Origin: a virus
DNA length: 44,232 nt
IMG/VR virus record: IMGVR_UViG_3300042937_000526
Location: 1 to 44,232 of that record
Reading direction: 5' to 3' (one strand)
Shown here piece after piece: positions 8,908 through 14,945 of the stretch. Within the stretch, counting starts at the first letter, position 1. Each line of letters starts with the position of its first letter. The position numbers were made by a program, and so were the translations under genes. Under the pieces are notes generated by a model. The model was not told the DNA's origin, ran no database searches, and saw only the letters and a program-made list of their open reading frames with translations.

Positions 8908-9077
8908 TGATTCCTCCTGATCTGACCGCGCTTCACCTTCGAAATCCATCCAAGGCTGACCGCGTAGTCTTCCGCAATCTGTCGGTATGTCTTTCCACCT
9001 TTGAGGTCTTGCAAAACCTCCTCAACTACTGCATTCGGAATGTGTCCGTTCAATGGGACGTAAGTGTTTGTTTTCAT
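8904..9077 (-). CDS. Small helix-turn-helix DNA-binding protein, 57 aa
   Basis: The frame runs from ATG 9077 to TGA 8904, the stop overlapping the resolvase start. Residues 20-50 form a classic HTH (EVLQDLKGGKTYRQIAEDYA followed by VSLGWISKVKRGQI) like that of small phage regulators or transposase HTH modules. The strong ribosome-binding site of the resolvase lies inside its last codons. It sits between SSB and resolvase, so it could be a local regulator or a DNA-binding accessory. Confidence 0.7.
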   Translation of the reverse strand: MKTNTYVPLNGHIPNAVVEEVLQDLKGGKTYRQIAEDYAVSLGWISKVKRGQIRRNQ

Positions 9078-9081
9078 GTTT

Positions 9082-9441
9082 TTAATAGCACAGGATTGTT
9101 ACTTGTTCTGCTGCGATTCGAACCGCTGATTTTGTTGCTCCGTCCTCGCTCCACTTCTCGACCTTCACACGGCCTTTGACACGCACCAGCGCGCCATTGG
9201 CGACTTCCATGATCTTCTCAGCCACTTGTCCCCACGATGACAGCTCGAACTCATCGAAGTCTTCGTGGAATCGGCCATCTGCATCCGTCCAATGCCGAGC
9301 GATTGAGATGACCCGTCGGACCATCAATGCGCCGCTCTTGGTTTCTGTCTGTCGGCTGATTCCTCGTAGTTCTCCGATCAGGTAAACTACGTTCTCTGTG
9401 GGCGTGGCAGTATCATTTAATGTCGTATTTGATGCACTCAT
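9082..9441 (-). CDS. ssb: Single-stranded DNA-binding protein
   Basis: 119 residues from ATG 9441, which overlaps the helicase stop. The body is an OB-fold of SSB type: NVVYLIGELRGISRQTETKS, then RRVISIARHW, DEFELSSWGQVAEKI, NGALVRVKGRVKVEKW and AVRIAAEQVTIL. The acidic C-terminal tip usual in bacterial SSBs, which recruits partner proteins, is missing; the protein ends VTILCY. It should coat single strands for replication and RecT-like annealing. Confidence 0.82.
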   Translation of the reverse strand: MSASNTTLNDTATPTENVVYLIGELRGISRQTETKSGALMVRRVISIARHWTDADGRFHEDFDEFELSSWGQVAEKIMEVANGALVRVKGRVKVEKWSEDGATKSAVRIAAEQVTILCY

Positions 9442-10514
9442 TGGAAAACGCAACCTAGTTGACGGTAGCATTCCATTCGCTTCTTTGCGTGGTATGCTCC
9501 GATGGGGTGGAACTTGTCAGAAAAGTCCAGAATTGTCGCACAGTTTTTGGAATCTGTTTTCCGCAATGCGCGGCTCGCTCGCTGAATCGTCTTCTGCGAT
9601 GACCGTCCTCCGCTGACCATGATCAGCAGCTCGACATTCGGCAGATCCAATCCTTCGTCGGCCAATGATGTCGCAATCATGGTCCGCAGGTTCCCGGCTT
9701 TGAACTCTTCCATCGCTGCCTTGCGCTGCTTCTTGCCGATCTTCGAATGGACAAGGAGCGAGCGTGGAATCGCTGCCTCGTACTCCTCGCCCAGCGTGAT
9801 GCGCGGTATGAGGATGAGCGTCTGCATGTCGAGGTGTTCAATCGCGTAGTTGATGGCGTACTGATTGCGCACATCATTCTGGCAGATGCCGATGTCCACT
9901 AGGGATTCCCAGGCGCACATGCGTTTTAATTCGTCGTCACTTATCCGCATGTACCGCCGTCTTTTTACAAACAGACGGTCGATGTTGTCGTCGATCTTCT
10001 GCTTCAGGTTAGGATCGGTGGCGTCAGAGAGGTGAAGGTAAGCGTCGGCCAATGAATCGCCGATGTCGCTTCGCTTGATTTCGTAGGTGCGATTGTAGAA
10101 GAGCCTTCGCGTTACGGCGTTGCGTTCTGGATCGTCGCACCAAGGGGTTGCGTCGAATCCGTAGTGCAGCCCGTTACAGGACTCGATGATGCGACGCCAT
10201 CCAGCGGCAGGACTGTGCTTCGCTTCGTCCACTATAAGAAGGTTCTTCTCGCTGAAGTCTACCGACTCATGCGGACAACGAACGTCTACGATGCTGTCAG
10301 CAATTCCCGCGACTCTCAACGATGTGCGCGCTTGCTGACATGTCTCGCGTGTTGGAGCAAGCCATCCAAACCACATGTTAGGATATAATTCGTGGTAATG
10401 CTTGATGATGCTCGCGGCAATCCATGTCTTGCCGCTGCCAGCCGGTGCGATGATCAGGCCGTCGCTAGTTTTGGCCCACTCTACTGCGTTCTTTTGGTAG
10501 TCTCTTAGATTCAT
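9438..10514 (-). CDS. Superfamily 2 DNA helicase / ATPase (DEAK box)
   Basis: 358 residues from ATG 10514 (MNLRDYQKNAVEW), a typical Q-motif-like start; the frame continues to 10538 but the upstream gene's stop lies in between. Walker A is APAGSGKT (23-30), motif Ia is WLAPTRET, motif II is VDEAK (95-99), a DEAK instead of the usual DEAH/DEAD, and motif VI is near QRASRALRKT. This places it with the phage UvsW/RadD/SSL2-like helicases used in fork remodelling and recombination. It lies directly upstream of SSB. No Shine-Dalgarno is seen; its start context is copied at the neighbouring nuclease gene. Confidence 0.85.
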   Translation of the reverse strand: MNLRDYQKNAVEWAKTSDGLIIAPAGSGKTWIAASIIKHYHELYPNMWFGWLAPTRETCQQARTSLRVAGIADSIVDVRCPHESVDFSEKNLLIVDEAKHSPAAGWRRIIESCNGLHYGFDATPWCDDPERNAVTRRLFYNRTYEIKRSDIGDSLADAYLHLSDATDPNLKQKIDDNIDRLFVKRRRYMRISDDELKRMCAWESLVDIGICQNDVRNQYAINYAIEHLDMQTLILIPRITLGEEYEAAIPRSLLVHSKIGKKQRKAAMEEFKAGNLRTMIATSLADEGLDLPNVELLIMVSGGRSSQKTIQRASRALRKTDSKNCATILDFSDKFHPIGAYHAKKRMECYRQLGCVFQ

Positions 10515-10521
10515 AGTTTTA
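10502..10521. repeat. 20-bp direct repeat, copy 1 (downstream flank of nuclease gene)
   Basis: CTCTTAGATTCATAGTTTTA spans the helicase start codon and the stop of the nuclease gene. It matches copy 2 at 10911-10930 in 19 of 20 positions. In both copies the upstream TAA and the ATG hold the same relative places. Confidence 0.8.
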
Positions 10522-10923
10522 ATTACACTTAATTTCAAAATACTCTCTTCCGTTTAATTTTGTTTTTATGTGTTGATAGGTTTGAATGTTACTGTTCCAC
10601 GCTAATTCACATCCACATATCGAACACAACGCGGCGGCTCCAATACACATCTTAAAATTTGAAACAAACAATTTAGAGGATCGATGCTCTCCAATGTTTT
10701 TTTCTAAATCGCAAACAACCACATTTACTTCAATGCCACATGATTCTAGTGCTTTATGAATTTGCAATTGTTCTTCCGATGGTGAATCGTTTTTTGATTT
10801 AACTTCTACACACGAAACTATTCCGTTTCGGACAACTAAAAAATCCGGCCACCCCCGCCTGTAAACGGTTGTTCCATGATATGAAAGCAACGACTCGTAA
10901 ACTTTAGACTCTCTCAGATTCAT
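10519..10923 (-). CDS. VRR-NUC-like PD-(D/E)XK nuclease
   Basis: 134 residues. The N-terminal half carries the nuclease core: GWPDFLVV with D27, then VEVKSKND with E40 and K42, and SEEQLQIHKALESCGIEV, the usual VRR-NUC arrangement (PD ... ExK ... Q). The C-terminal part has CSICGCELAW, a possible Cys pair site. The gene is much more AT-rich than its neighbours and is flanked by near-identical 20-bp repeats, suggesting a recently acquired cassette. Likely role: structure-specific nuclease working with the adjacent helicase and SSB. Confidence 0.78.
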   Translation of the reverse strand: MNLRESKVYESLLSYHGTTVYRRGWPDFLVVRNGIVSCVEVKSKNDSPSEEQLQIHKALESCGIEVNVVVCDLEKNIGEHRSSKLFVSNFKMCIGAAALCSICGCELAWNSNIQTYQHIKTKLNGREYFEIKCN

Positions 10924-10930
10924 AGTTTTA
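10911..10930. repeat. 20-bp direct repeat, copy 2 (upstream flank of nuclease gene)
   Basis: CTCTCAGATTCATAGTTTTA spans the nuclease start codon. One mismatch to copy 1, exactly 409 bp away. The pair brackets the AT-rich nuclease gene, as expected if it entered by recombination at a gene junction. Confidence 0.8.
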
Positions 10931-11008
10931 GGAAATTTGCCCCTCCGCCCACTGCTTCATAGCGAGCGAAGGGTATTGTGCCGCCCACACGGGTGGCTTC
11001 GCCGTCAA
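10928..11008 (-). CDS. Possible 26-aa peptide with TTG start
   Basis: A short frame opens at TTG 11008, overlapping the stop of the RHH gene (TTGA), and ends at TAA 10928 inside the 20-bp repeat. It reads MTAKPPVWAAQYPSLAMKQW and six more residues. Support comes from the stop-start overlap typical of this operon and from the matching stop position at the other repeat copy. The rare start codon and small size keep confidence low. Confidence 0.35.
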   Translation of the reverse strand: MTAKPPVWAAQYPSLAMKQWAEGQIS

Positions 11009-11193
11009 GTGTTAGCTTCTGCCGATGGGGAGTGCGTTACTTGCGTCGTGACACACTTCTCATTCAGCAGCTTTCGCAACGCTTGGGTGGCGAGAAAGCC
11101 GATCTTGACTCCGTTCTCTTCGCAATACTTGCGAACCTCTTCGTGGAGTGCTGCGTCGATGGTGATTACTGTGTTCTTCTTTTTGGGTTTCAT
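11005..11193 (-). CDS. Ribbon-helix-helix DNA-binding protein, 62 aa
   Basis: A basic N-terminus is followed by a strand (NTVITIDAALHEEVRKYCEE) and helix GFLATQALRKLLNEK: the strand-helix-helix order of CopG/Arc-type regulators. The C-terminus is a short flexible tail. It may repress early phage genes. A second protein of this fold is encoded at 14283-14450. Confidence 0.65.
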   Translation of the reverse strand: MKPKKKNTVITIDAALHEEVRKYCEENGVKIGFLATQALRKLLNEKCVTTQVTHSPSAEANT

Positions 11194-11363
11194 GGTTTCA
11201 AAGCCTCTGCGGCGATCTGTGATTCCTCTGATCGGTTGCCACGATAGTCGACGTTCGCGATACGTCGGAGTGCTGCCTCCAGGTGCGCGATCCTGGCTCG
11301 GGCTTCTTCCAGCTCCTTGTAGGTCTTCAATCCGTCGATGGTTCTCATTTCTTCGATGGTCAT
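11190..11363 (-). CDS. Small coiled-coil protein, IKRLEE paralogue (divergent)
   Basis: 57 residues from ATG 11363, with ATGA overlaps at both ends. It consists of a helix (YKELEEARARIAHLEAALRR) followed by IANVDYRGNRSEESQIAAEA. The second part is nearly the same as the end of the protein at 12009-12248 (IANQDYRGNRSTESQIAFDA). It is therefore a member of the paralogous set at 11.2-13.2 kb. Function unknown. Confidence 0.65.
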   Translation of the reverse strand: MTIEEMRTIDGLKTYKELEEARARIAHLEAALRRIANVDYRGNRSEESQIAAEALKP

Positions 11364-11593
11364 GGTTTCTCGCTTAGTTCTTTGATGATCTTGGTCCTAG
11401 CTCGCCCATTCGTATTGACGATGAGTTGCAGGATGCAGATTGGGTCCACGGTGCAAACGTGATTCCATTCTCCCCTACGCTTTTGGGCAGAGCGTTCAAA
11501 CTTCCGTGCGTCTTCTGCACTAAGCACCATTACATCTCCGTTTGTTTTGTGCTTATAGATGAAGCAGATTGATAGGTCTGGTTGGATGTTCAT
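11360..11593 (-). CDS. Hypothetical protein, 77 aa
   Basis: A beta-strand start (SICFIYKHKTNGDVMVLSAE) is followed by a basic helix (ARKFERSAQKRRGEW) and a strand-helix end (PICILQLIVNTNGRARTKII). It looks like a small alpha/beta fold. No family recognised. The stop overlaps the next start. Confidence 0.55.
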   Translation of the reverse strand: MNIQPDLSICFIYKHKTNGDVMVLSAEDARKFERSAQKRRGEWNHVCTVDPICILQLIVNTNGRARTKIIKELSEKP

Positions 11594-11794
11594 TCAAAAC
11601 TCCATGAGGTGATAGACCCGCTTGCGAAGCTGTGCGACTTTGGCCCGCTTGCTGAACAGATCGTGATTGTGGGCAATGTTGTAGTGGACAGACCCATTGC
11701 TGTCGTGGAACGAGTTGCAGTACGCTTCAAGGAAAGCGATGCGCTCTTCCATGCGGCGGATGCGCCAGTTGCGATACCATTTGAATGGATTCAT
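11594..11794 (-). CDS. Small basic helical protein, 66 aa
   Basis: I chose ATG 11794 (MNPFKWYRNWRIRRMEERIA), which overlaps the stop of the upstream coiled-coil gene; the longer frame to 11953 runs through that gene. The sequence is Arg/Lys-rich and helical (SKRAKVAQLRKRVYHL). No function recognised. Confidence 0.55.
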   Translation of the reverse strand: MNPFKWYRNWRIRRMEERIAFLEAYCNSFHDSNGSVHYNIAHNHDLFSKRAKVAQLRKRVYHLMEF

Positions 11795-12012
11795 TTCTGC
11801 CCCCTCTCCTCCTCCAGAATCTGAAGCATTTGACTCGCAATATGACCGTCCGATCCGTCTCGGAAGAACGCTGATGCTGCTCGGTGGATGCGGTCCTCCA
11901 GTTGTTTGATGCGGTTTTGATCGGAGTTGAGTTCGCGTTCTAGCCTCCTGCACAGCATACCCAAGTCGCCTACGTTGTGCGGTGTTGAGTCTGAGATAGG
12001 GGTGTCGCTCAT
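11791..12012 (-). CDS. Small coiled-coil protein, IKRLEE paralogue
   Basis: 73 residues. It has an N-terminal MSDTPISD tag, then LCRRLERELNSDQNRIKQLE, the motif shared by the paralogous array (ERELN-x-RIK-x-LE), and a helical tail (SQMLQILEEERGQK). The N-terminal tag matches the paralogue at 12245-12505. Proteins of this kind are widespread in environmental phages without known function; oligomerisation through the coiled coil is likely. Confidence 0.6.
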   Translation of the reverse strand: MSDTPISDSTPHNVGDLGMLCRRLERELNSDQNRIKQLEDRIHRAASAFFRDGSDGHIASQMLQILEEERGQK

Positions 12013-12248
12013 TTCGCCTCCTTCAACGCATCGAAAGCGATCTGAGATTCAGTCGAGCGATTGCCACGGTAGTCCTGATTTGCGATTTGGCGGAGTGATT
12101 CCTCCAGCCGCTTGATGCGGGATTGCTGACGCATAAACGCTTTTGACAACTCTCCTAAAGCAACGAGCGGATCAACACCTTTACCAAGCTCGAAGGTTGC
12201 GTCGGCATTAACTCGGAATATCTCTAATGGTTTTTTGAACTCGATCAT
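12009..12248 (-). CDS. Small coiled-coil protein, IKRLEE paralogue
   Basis: 79 residues from ATG 12248, which overlaps the previous stop; the GTG six bases upstream is a less likely start. The N-terminal part (FKKPLEIFRVNADATFEL) is unlike the other copies. The C-terminal part has QSRIKRLEESLRQIANQDYR and GNRSTESQIAFDALKEAK, shared with the protein at 11190-11363. Confidence 0.6.
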   Translation of the reverse strand: MIEFKKPLEIFRVNADATFELGKGVDPLVALGELSKAFMRQQSRIKRLEESLRQIANQDYRGNRSTESQIAFDALKEAK

Positions 12249-12505
12249 TTGCACTCCTTTTTAAGAGCATCTCTTGCTGCGATTATCTCAGGCTGCTCGT
12301 CAACATCCCAAAATCCAGCGTCTCCGCTATCAGCCAGATCAACGATCCATTTTACGGTTCCTTCAAGAGCCTCCTCCAGCCGCTTGATGCGCTCATTGGC
12401 CGCGTTGAGTTCGCGTTCGATGTCTTTAGATTCCTGAAACAGCTCGTAGATACCCGCTCCAGTCGATGCAGTATAGGCCGCGTCCGTTCTCGGGGTGTCG
12501 CTCAC
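12245..12505 (-). CDS. Small coiled-coil protein, IKRLEE paralogue
   Basis: 86 residues, GTG start at 12505 overlapping the preceding stop (GTGA). It begins MSDTPRTDAAYTASTGAG, then KDIERELNAANERIKRLEEA, and ends in an acidic/aromatic tail with WIVDLADSGDAGFWDVDEQP. The central motif is the clearest form of the array's consensus. Confidence 0.62.
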   Translation of the reverse strand: MSDTPRTDAAYTASTGAGIYELFQESKDIERELNAANERIKRLEEALEGTVKWIVDLADSGDAGFWDVDEQPEIIAARDALKKECK

Positions 12506-12660
12506 AGCTTCGCCTCCTTTCTTTTTTCAAAATAAATAACAAACGGAACAATCGGCCACAGTACAAGCAGCATAATGCCGCCCAGTATAAAAAACACAAC
12601 AGCTAACGGAGTTATGAAGATAGATCCAATTGCTGGCCATATTGGTGAAATAGGTTTCAC
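12502..12660 (-). CDS. Small membrane protein, 52 aa
   Basis: The frame starts at GTG 12660, overlapping the stop of the upstream gene (GTGA), and ends overlapping the next start. Residues 8-44 are hydrophobic: PAIGSIFITPLAVVFFILGG then IMLLVLWPIVPFVIYF, which makes one long or two short membrane segments, followed by a basic tail (EKRKEAKL). It is AT-rich compared with its neighbours. It sits inside the coiled-coil array. Function unknown. Confidence 0.6.
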   Translation of the reverse strand: MKPISPIWPAIGSIFITPLAVVFFILGGIMLLVLWPIVPFVIYFEKRKEAKL

Positions 12661-12992
12661 AGCTTGGCCTCCTTGGCTTTGCGCCAGTTGGCTATCTGCT
12701 TCTGATCGTAAGAATCGTGACAGATTTCCTCATAAGCATTCGCCATCTCATCCCCAGCCTCCTCCAATCGCTTGATGCGCTTCTGAGTGCCGGTCAGCTC
12801 TCGCTTCAAAAGTCCCATGACATTTGAGCCAAGGAACTCCGGACGCTCACCAATTACTCCTTCGTACATTTCCTCCAACTGCTTGATGCGGTCTTCCCTC
12901 TTGCGGACTTCCAGAGCGATTGCGCGGAGTTCGCGTCGGTAATTACAATCCGAGAATGTCGATATGGTGATAATTTGTTCTTCGATGCTCAT
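12657..12992 (-). CDS. Coiled-coil protein with two IKRLEE units
   Basis: 111 residues. It carries the array motif twice: EVRKREDRIKQLEEMYEGVI (about 28-47) and ELTGTQKRIKRLEEAGDEM (about 66-84). The two units are separated by GERPEFLGSNVMGLLKR, so the gene looks like an internal duplication of the shorter paralogues. The C-terminus (ICHDSYDQKQIANWRKAKEA) is like a degenerate version of the family tail. Confidence 0.6.
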   Translation of the reverse strand: MSIEEQIITISTFSDCNYRRELRAIALEVRKREDRIKQLEEMYEGVIGERPEFLGSNVMGLLKRELTGTQKRIKRLEEAGDEMANAYEEICHDSYDQKQIANWRKAKEAKL

Positions 12993-13243
12993 AGCTTGGC
13001 CTCCTTGGCTATGCGTTTTATCTCATCAAAACTGTCCTGCAATATGCCAGTAGCGGCGTAAAACTCGATCTTATACAACGCCTCCTCCAGCCGCTTGATG
13101 CGGTCGTTGGCTTCGTTGAGTTCGCGTTCGAGTTGGCGGGCGAACTCAATCCGAATAGCTGACATCGTGCTGCCATCGTAGCCGATCTGATCGTTCGTCC
13201 TCGGCGTCTCGACCATTTTGTTGGTGTCACCAAGATGGCTCAT
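12989..13243 (-). CDS. Small coiled-coil protein, IKRLEE paralogue
   Basis: 84 residues from ATG 13243 (overlaps the previous stop). An internal ATG gives MVETPRTNDQ, which resembles the MSDTPRTDAA start of the paralogue at 12245-12505, so the first nine residues may be an extension. The core is FARQLERELNEANDRIKRLE. The tail SFDEIKRIAKEAKL is also like the other copies. Confidence 0.6.
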   Translation of the reverse strand: MSHLGDTNKMVETPRTNDQIGYDGSTMSAIRIEFARQLERELNEANDRIKRLEEALYKIEFYAATGILQDSFDEIKRIAKEAKL

Positions 13244-13443
13244 TTCGCCTCCCTCGCTCGGATCATTGCGTCGGCTATGTAGAACGCTCTTTTGGCTATT
13301 TCATCGGCACTTCGATCTGATCCTCTCGATGCTTTTTCCAACGCCGCCGCGGCGAAGTAGTCGCGGAGGGTTGGTCCGTCGTTGTGTTGTATTCCTGCCG
13401 GTGTCGGATACGCCGGTCCTCCGTCGTTGATTGGTTGGATCAT
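13240..13443 (-). CDS. Conserved phage protein (INDGGPAYPTP family)
   Basis: 67 residues from ATG 13443, which overlaps the stop upstream; the longer frame is rejected. It reads MIQPINDGGPAYPTPAGIQH, then NDGPTLRDYFAAAALEKA. I recognise the pattern 'INDGGPAFP ... G-x-TLRD-x-FAA-x-AL' as a very common small phage protein of unknown function. The C-terminal helix (EIAKRAFYIADAMIRAREAK) completes the usual length. Confidence 0.75.
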   Translation of the reverse strand: MIQPINDGGPAYPTPAGIQHNDGPTLRDYFAAAALEKASRGSDRSADEIAKRAFYIADAMIRAREAK

Positions 13444-13736
13444 TTCGCCTCCTCCCATTTGCCAATCGTGCGGAGGAAAGCTTCTGCGCGTTGGGCGGCG
13501 GTGGCATGCCACGCCCAAGAGCTAGTCATGCGCGTTAGCAGTCTCTCATACTTGCAAGCAGACCAATCATTTCTGCCAAATAGGGATGCTTCCACCTCAT
13601 GCATGGCGTTGAGGTCGTTGAGGTAGTTGGGAATGTGTCTAAGCCGGTCGGCTTGGTTCATGTATTCATGGGGCCAGCCGGAATGCCACTTTCCACACGC
13701 TTCCGCGATAGCAATGCGTTGTTGTTCTGGATTCAT
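13440..13736 (-). CDS. Conserved phage hypothetical protein, 98 aa
   Basis: Starts at ATG 13736 (MNPEQQRIAIAEACGKWHS), overlapping the stop of the gene before. Typical patterns are PNYLNDLNAMHEVE in the middle and WHATAAQRAEAFLRTIGKW at the end. I recognise this as a conserved phage accessory protein that often travels with the INDGGPA protein next to it. No function is known to me. Confidence 0.68.
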   Translation of the reverse strand: MNPEQQRIAIAEACGKWHSGWPHEYMNQADRLRHIPNYLNDLNAMHEVEASLFGRNDWSACKYERLLTRMTSSWAWHATAAQRAEAFLRTIGKWEEAK

Positions 13737-14095
13737 TTCGATTCCTCCACGACCCCACACGGGAGCCACGTTTTACCGCCGTCGGTGCTGTGTTCGCCTT
13801 GTTGAAGCCACGCTTTACGGGTATCATCAAGAGATGATGTGTTAATCAACCATCGGTATTCACTGTTTGTCATGTTTCTCATCCACGCCCCCAGAGGAAC
13901 CTCATCCGCAGTCCACGGGCGGAGCGTTGCGGTGGGTTTGATGCGGTAATCTAACACGTTCCAATAAAAAACCTGTTCCTGATGTAATACAGGAGTGGAC
14001 CATGATGCGGATGATTTCAATTTACACTCAATTTCCTTCCCATCAGCAAATGCCAACAGGACCTGTGCTGCTTCTCTTGCTTGCTCGCGTGTCAT
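13733..14095 (-). CDS. Conserved phage hypothetical protein, 120 aa
   Basis: A helical N-terminus (MTREQAREAAQVLLAFADGK) is followed by a beta-rich part with WNVLDYRIKPTATLRPWTAD and a C-terminal TDGGKTWLPCGV. The pattern 'Y-R-I-K-P ... W-T-x-x-E-V-P-L-G' is common in small phage proteins of unknown role. The ATG overlaps the stop of the upstream gene and its own stop overlaps the next start. Confidence 0.65.
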   Translation of the reverse strand: MTREQAREAAQVLLAFADGKEIECKLKSSASWSTPVLHQEQVFYWNVLDYRIKPTATLRPWTADEVPLGAWMRNMTNSEYRWLINTSSLDDTRKAWLQQGEHSTDGGKTWLPCGVVEESK

Positions 14096-14286
14096 TGCTT
14101 GACCTCCACTTTTACCATTTCAACAAAATCCAATCGGTTGTTCTCGTTGATTGCGATGCCCCATCCGTTGCGACGGCAGGATAACTCAATTGCGTTGTAC
14201 ACCTCACTCATCGTCTTTTCGGGCATGTAGAGGGACAGAAGCCCTTTCAATGTGATGCGGAATGTTTCCTCGGTTTTCTTGCTCAT
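14092..14286 (-). CDS. Hypothetical protein, 64 aa
   Basis: Compact alpha/beta protein (KTEETFRITLKGLLSLYM, MSEVYNAIELSCRRNGWGIA). No family recognised. Overlaps neighbours at both ends by four bases. Confidence 0.6.
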   Translation of the reverse strand: MSKKTEETFRITLKGLLSLYMPEKTMSEVYNAIELSCRRNGWGIAINENNRLDFVEMVKVEVKQ

Positions 14287-14450
14287 TGTTGCTCCTTTCG
14301 CTTGAGGTACTCTTGAATCGCTTCGTCGGCCACGCCTTGCATGTTGTACCCGTTCTTTTGAGCGTACGACTTCAACTCGGCATGAGTCTCAGGACTGACC
14401 AACACATACTTCACCGTCTCTCGAACTCGCTTTGGATATTTATCGTTCAT
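14283..14450 (-). CDS. Ribbon-helix-helix-like DNA-binding protein, 55 aa
   Basis: Runs from ATG 14450 to TGA 14283, the stop overlapping the next start. A basic N-terminus (MNDKYPKRVRE) leads to strand TVKYVLVSP and helices THAELKSYAQKNGYNMQGVA and DEAIQEYLKRK, the order of Arc/CopG regulators. It is similar in plan to the protein at 11005-11193. As the first small gene after a 55-base gap it may regulate the accessory block. Confidence 0.62.
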   Translation of the reverse strand: MNDKYPKRVRETVKYVLVSPETHAELKSYAQKNGYNMQGVADEAIQEYLKRKEQQ

Positions 14451-14505
14451 TGTATTCTTAGGTTTTGAGCGTTATCGCGGAATACGCTCCCCTCCGTGAT
14501 ACTGA

Positions 14506-14928
14506 TTAAAACGGCTTCTCTTCAGGTAAGAGCGGAGCCGCTGCCTTCATGTTCTTCACTCGGTACGTCTTCTTCTTCTCGCCGTTCACTTCGTACTCTT
14601 CAGCGCGGACCACGATGGCCAACTCCAATCCGATCATCGACCGGAGGAACGCAGCGTAACTGCCCTTCTTGCCGAGGAAATCCACTTCGGTTCCGTCCGG
14701 CACGTTGTGATTCGTTGCTGCCACGAGCTGATTGACTCGGAACCAGACATTCTCCTGGTTGATGAAACGGCCGGAGATGCTCGACCCGTCATCAGTGACA
14801 AACGTCACCTTGCAGACCTCGCGGCCCTTAGCGTCAAGACTCTCTTCGACCTTGGTGACGGTGACGATGTACTCGCCTTCTGCGTTGATGTAATTGCTGC
14901 CTGCGTCTTTACGATTTACGGTAAACAT
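14506..14928 (-). CDS. DUF669-like phage recombination-associated protein
   Basis: 140 residues, beta-rich: GEYIVTVTKVEESLDAKGRE, VCKVTFVTDDGSSISGRF, FLRSMIGLELAIVVRAEEYE and KKKTYRVKNMKAA. The order and the mixed OB-like strands resemble DUF669 proteins, which sit beside phage recombinases and are thought to bind single-stranded DNA. Here it lies directly after the RecE-like nuclease and RecT-like gene, which supports that reading. The family assignment is by eye. Confidence 0.6.
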   Translation of the reverse strand: MFTVNRKDAGSNYINAEGEYIVTVTKVEESLDAKGREVCKVTFVTDDGSSISGRFINQENVWFRVNQLVAATNHNVPDGTEVDFLGKKGSYAAFLRSMIGLELAIVVRAEEYEVNGEKKKTYRVKNMKAAAPLLPEEKPF

Positions 14929-14945
14929 GGGTTCTGATTTTGTTG

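Noticed and set aside
11279-13243. CRISPR array suggested by regularly recurring 19-bp sequence
   Set aside because: Copies are unevenly spaced, imperfect and lie inside reading frames as part of a coding motif.
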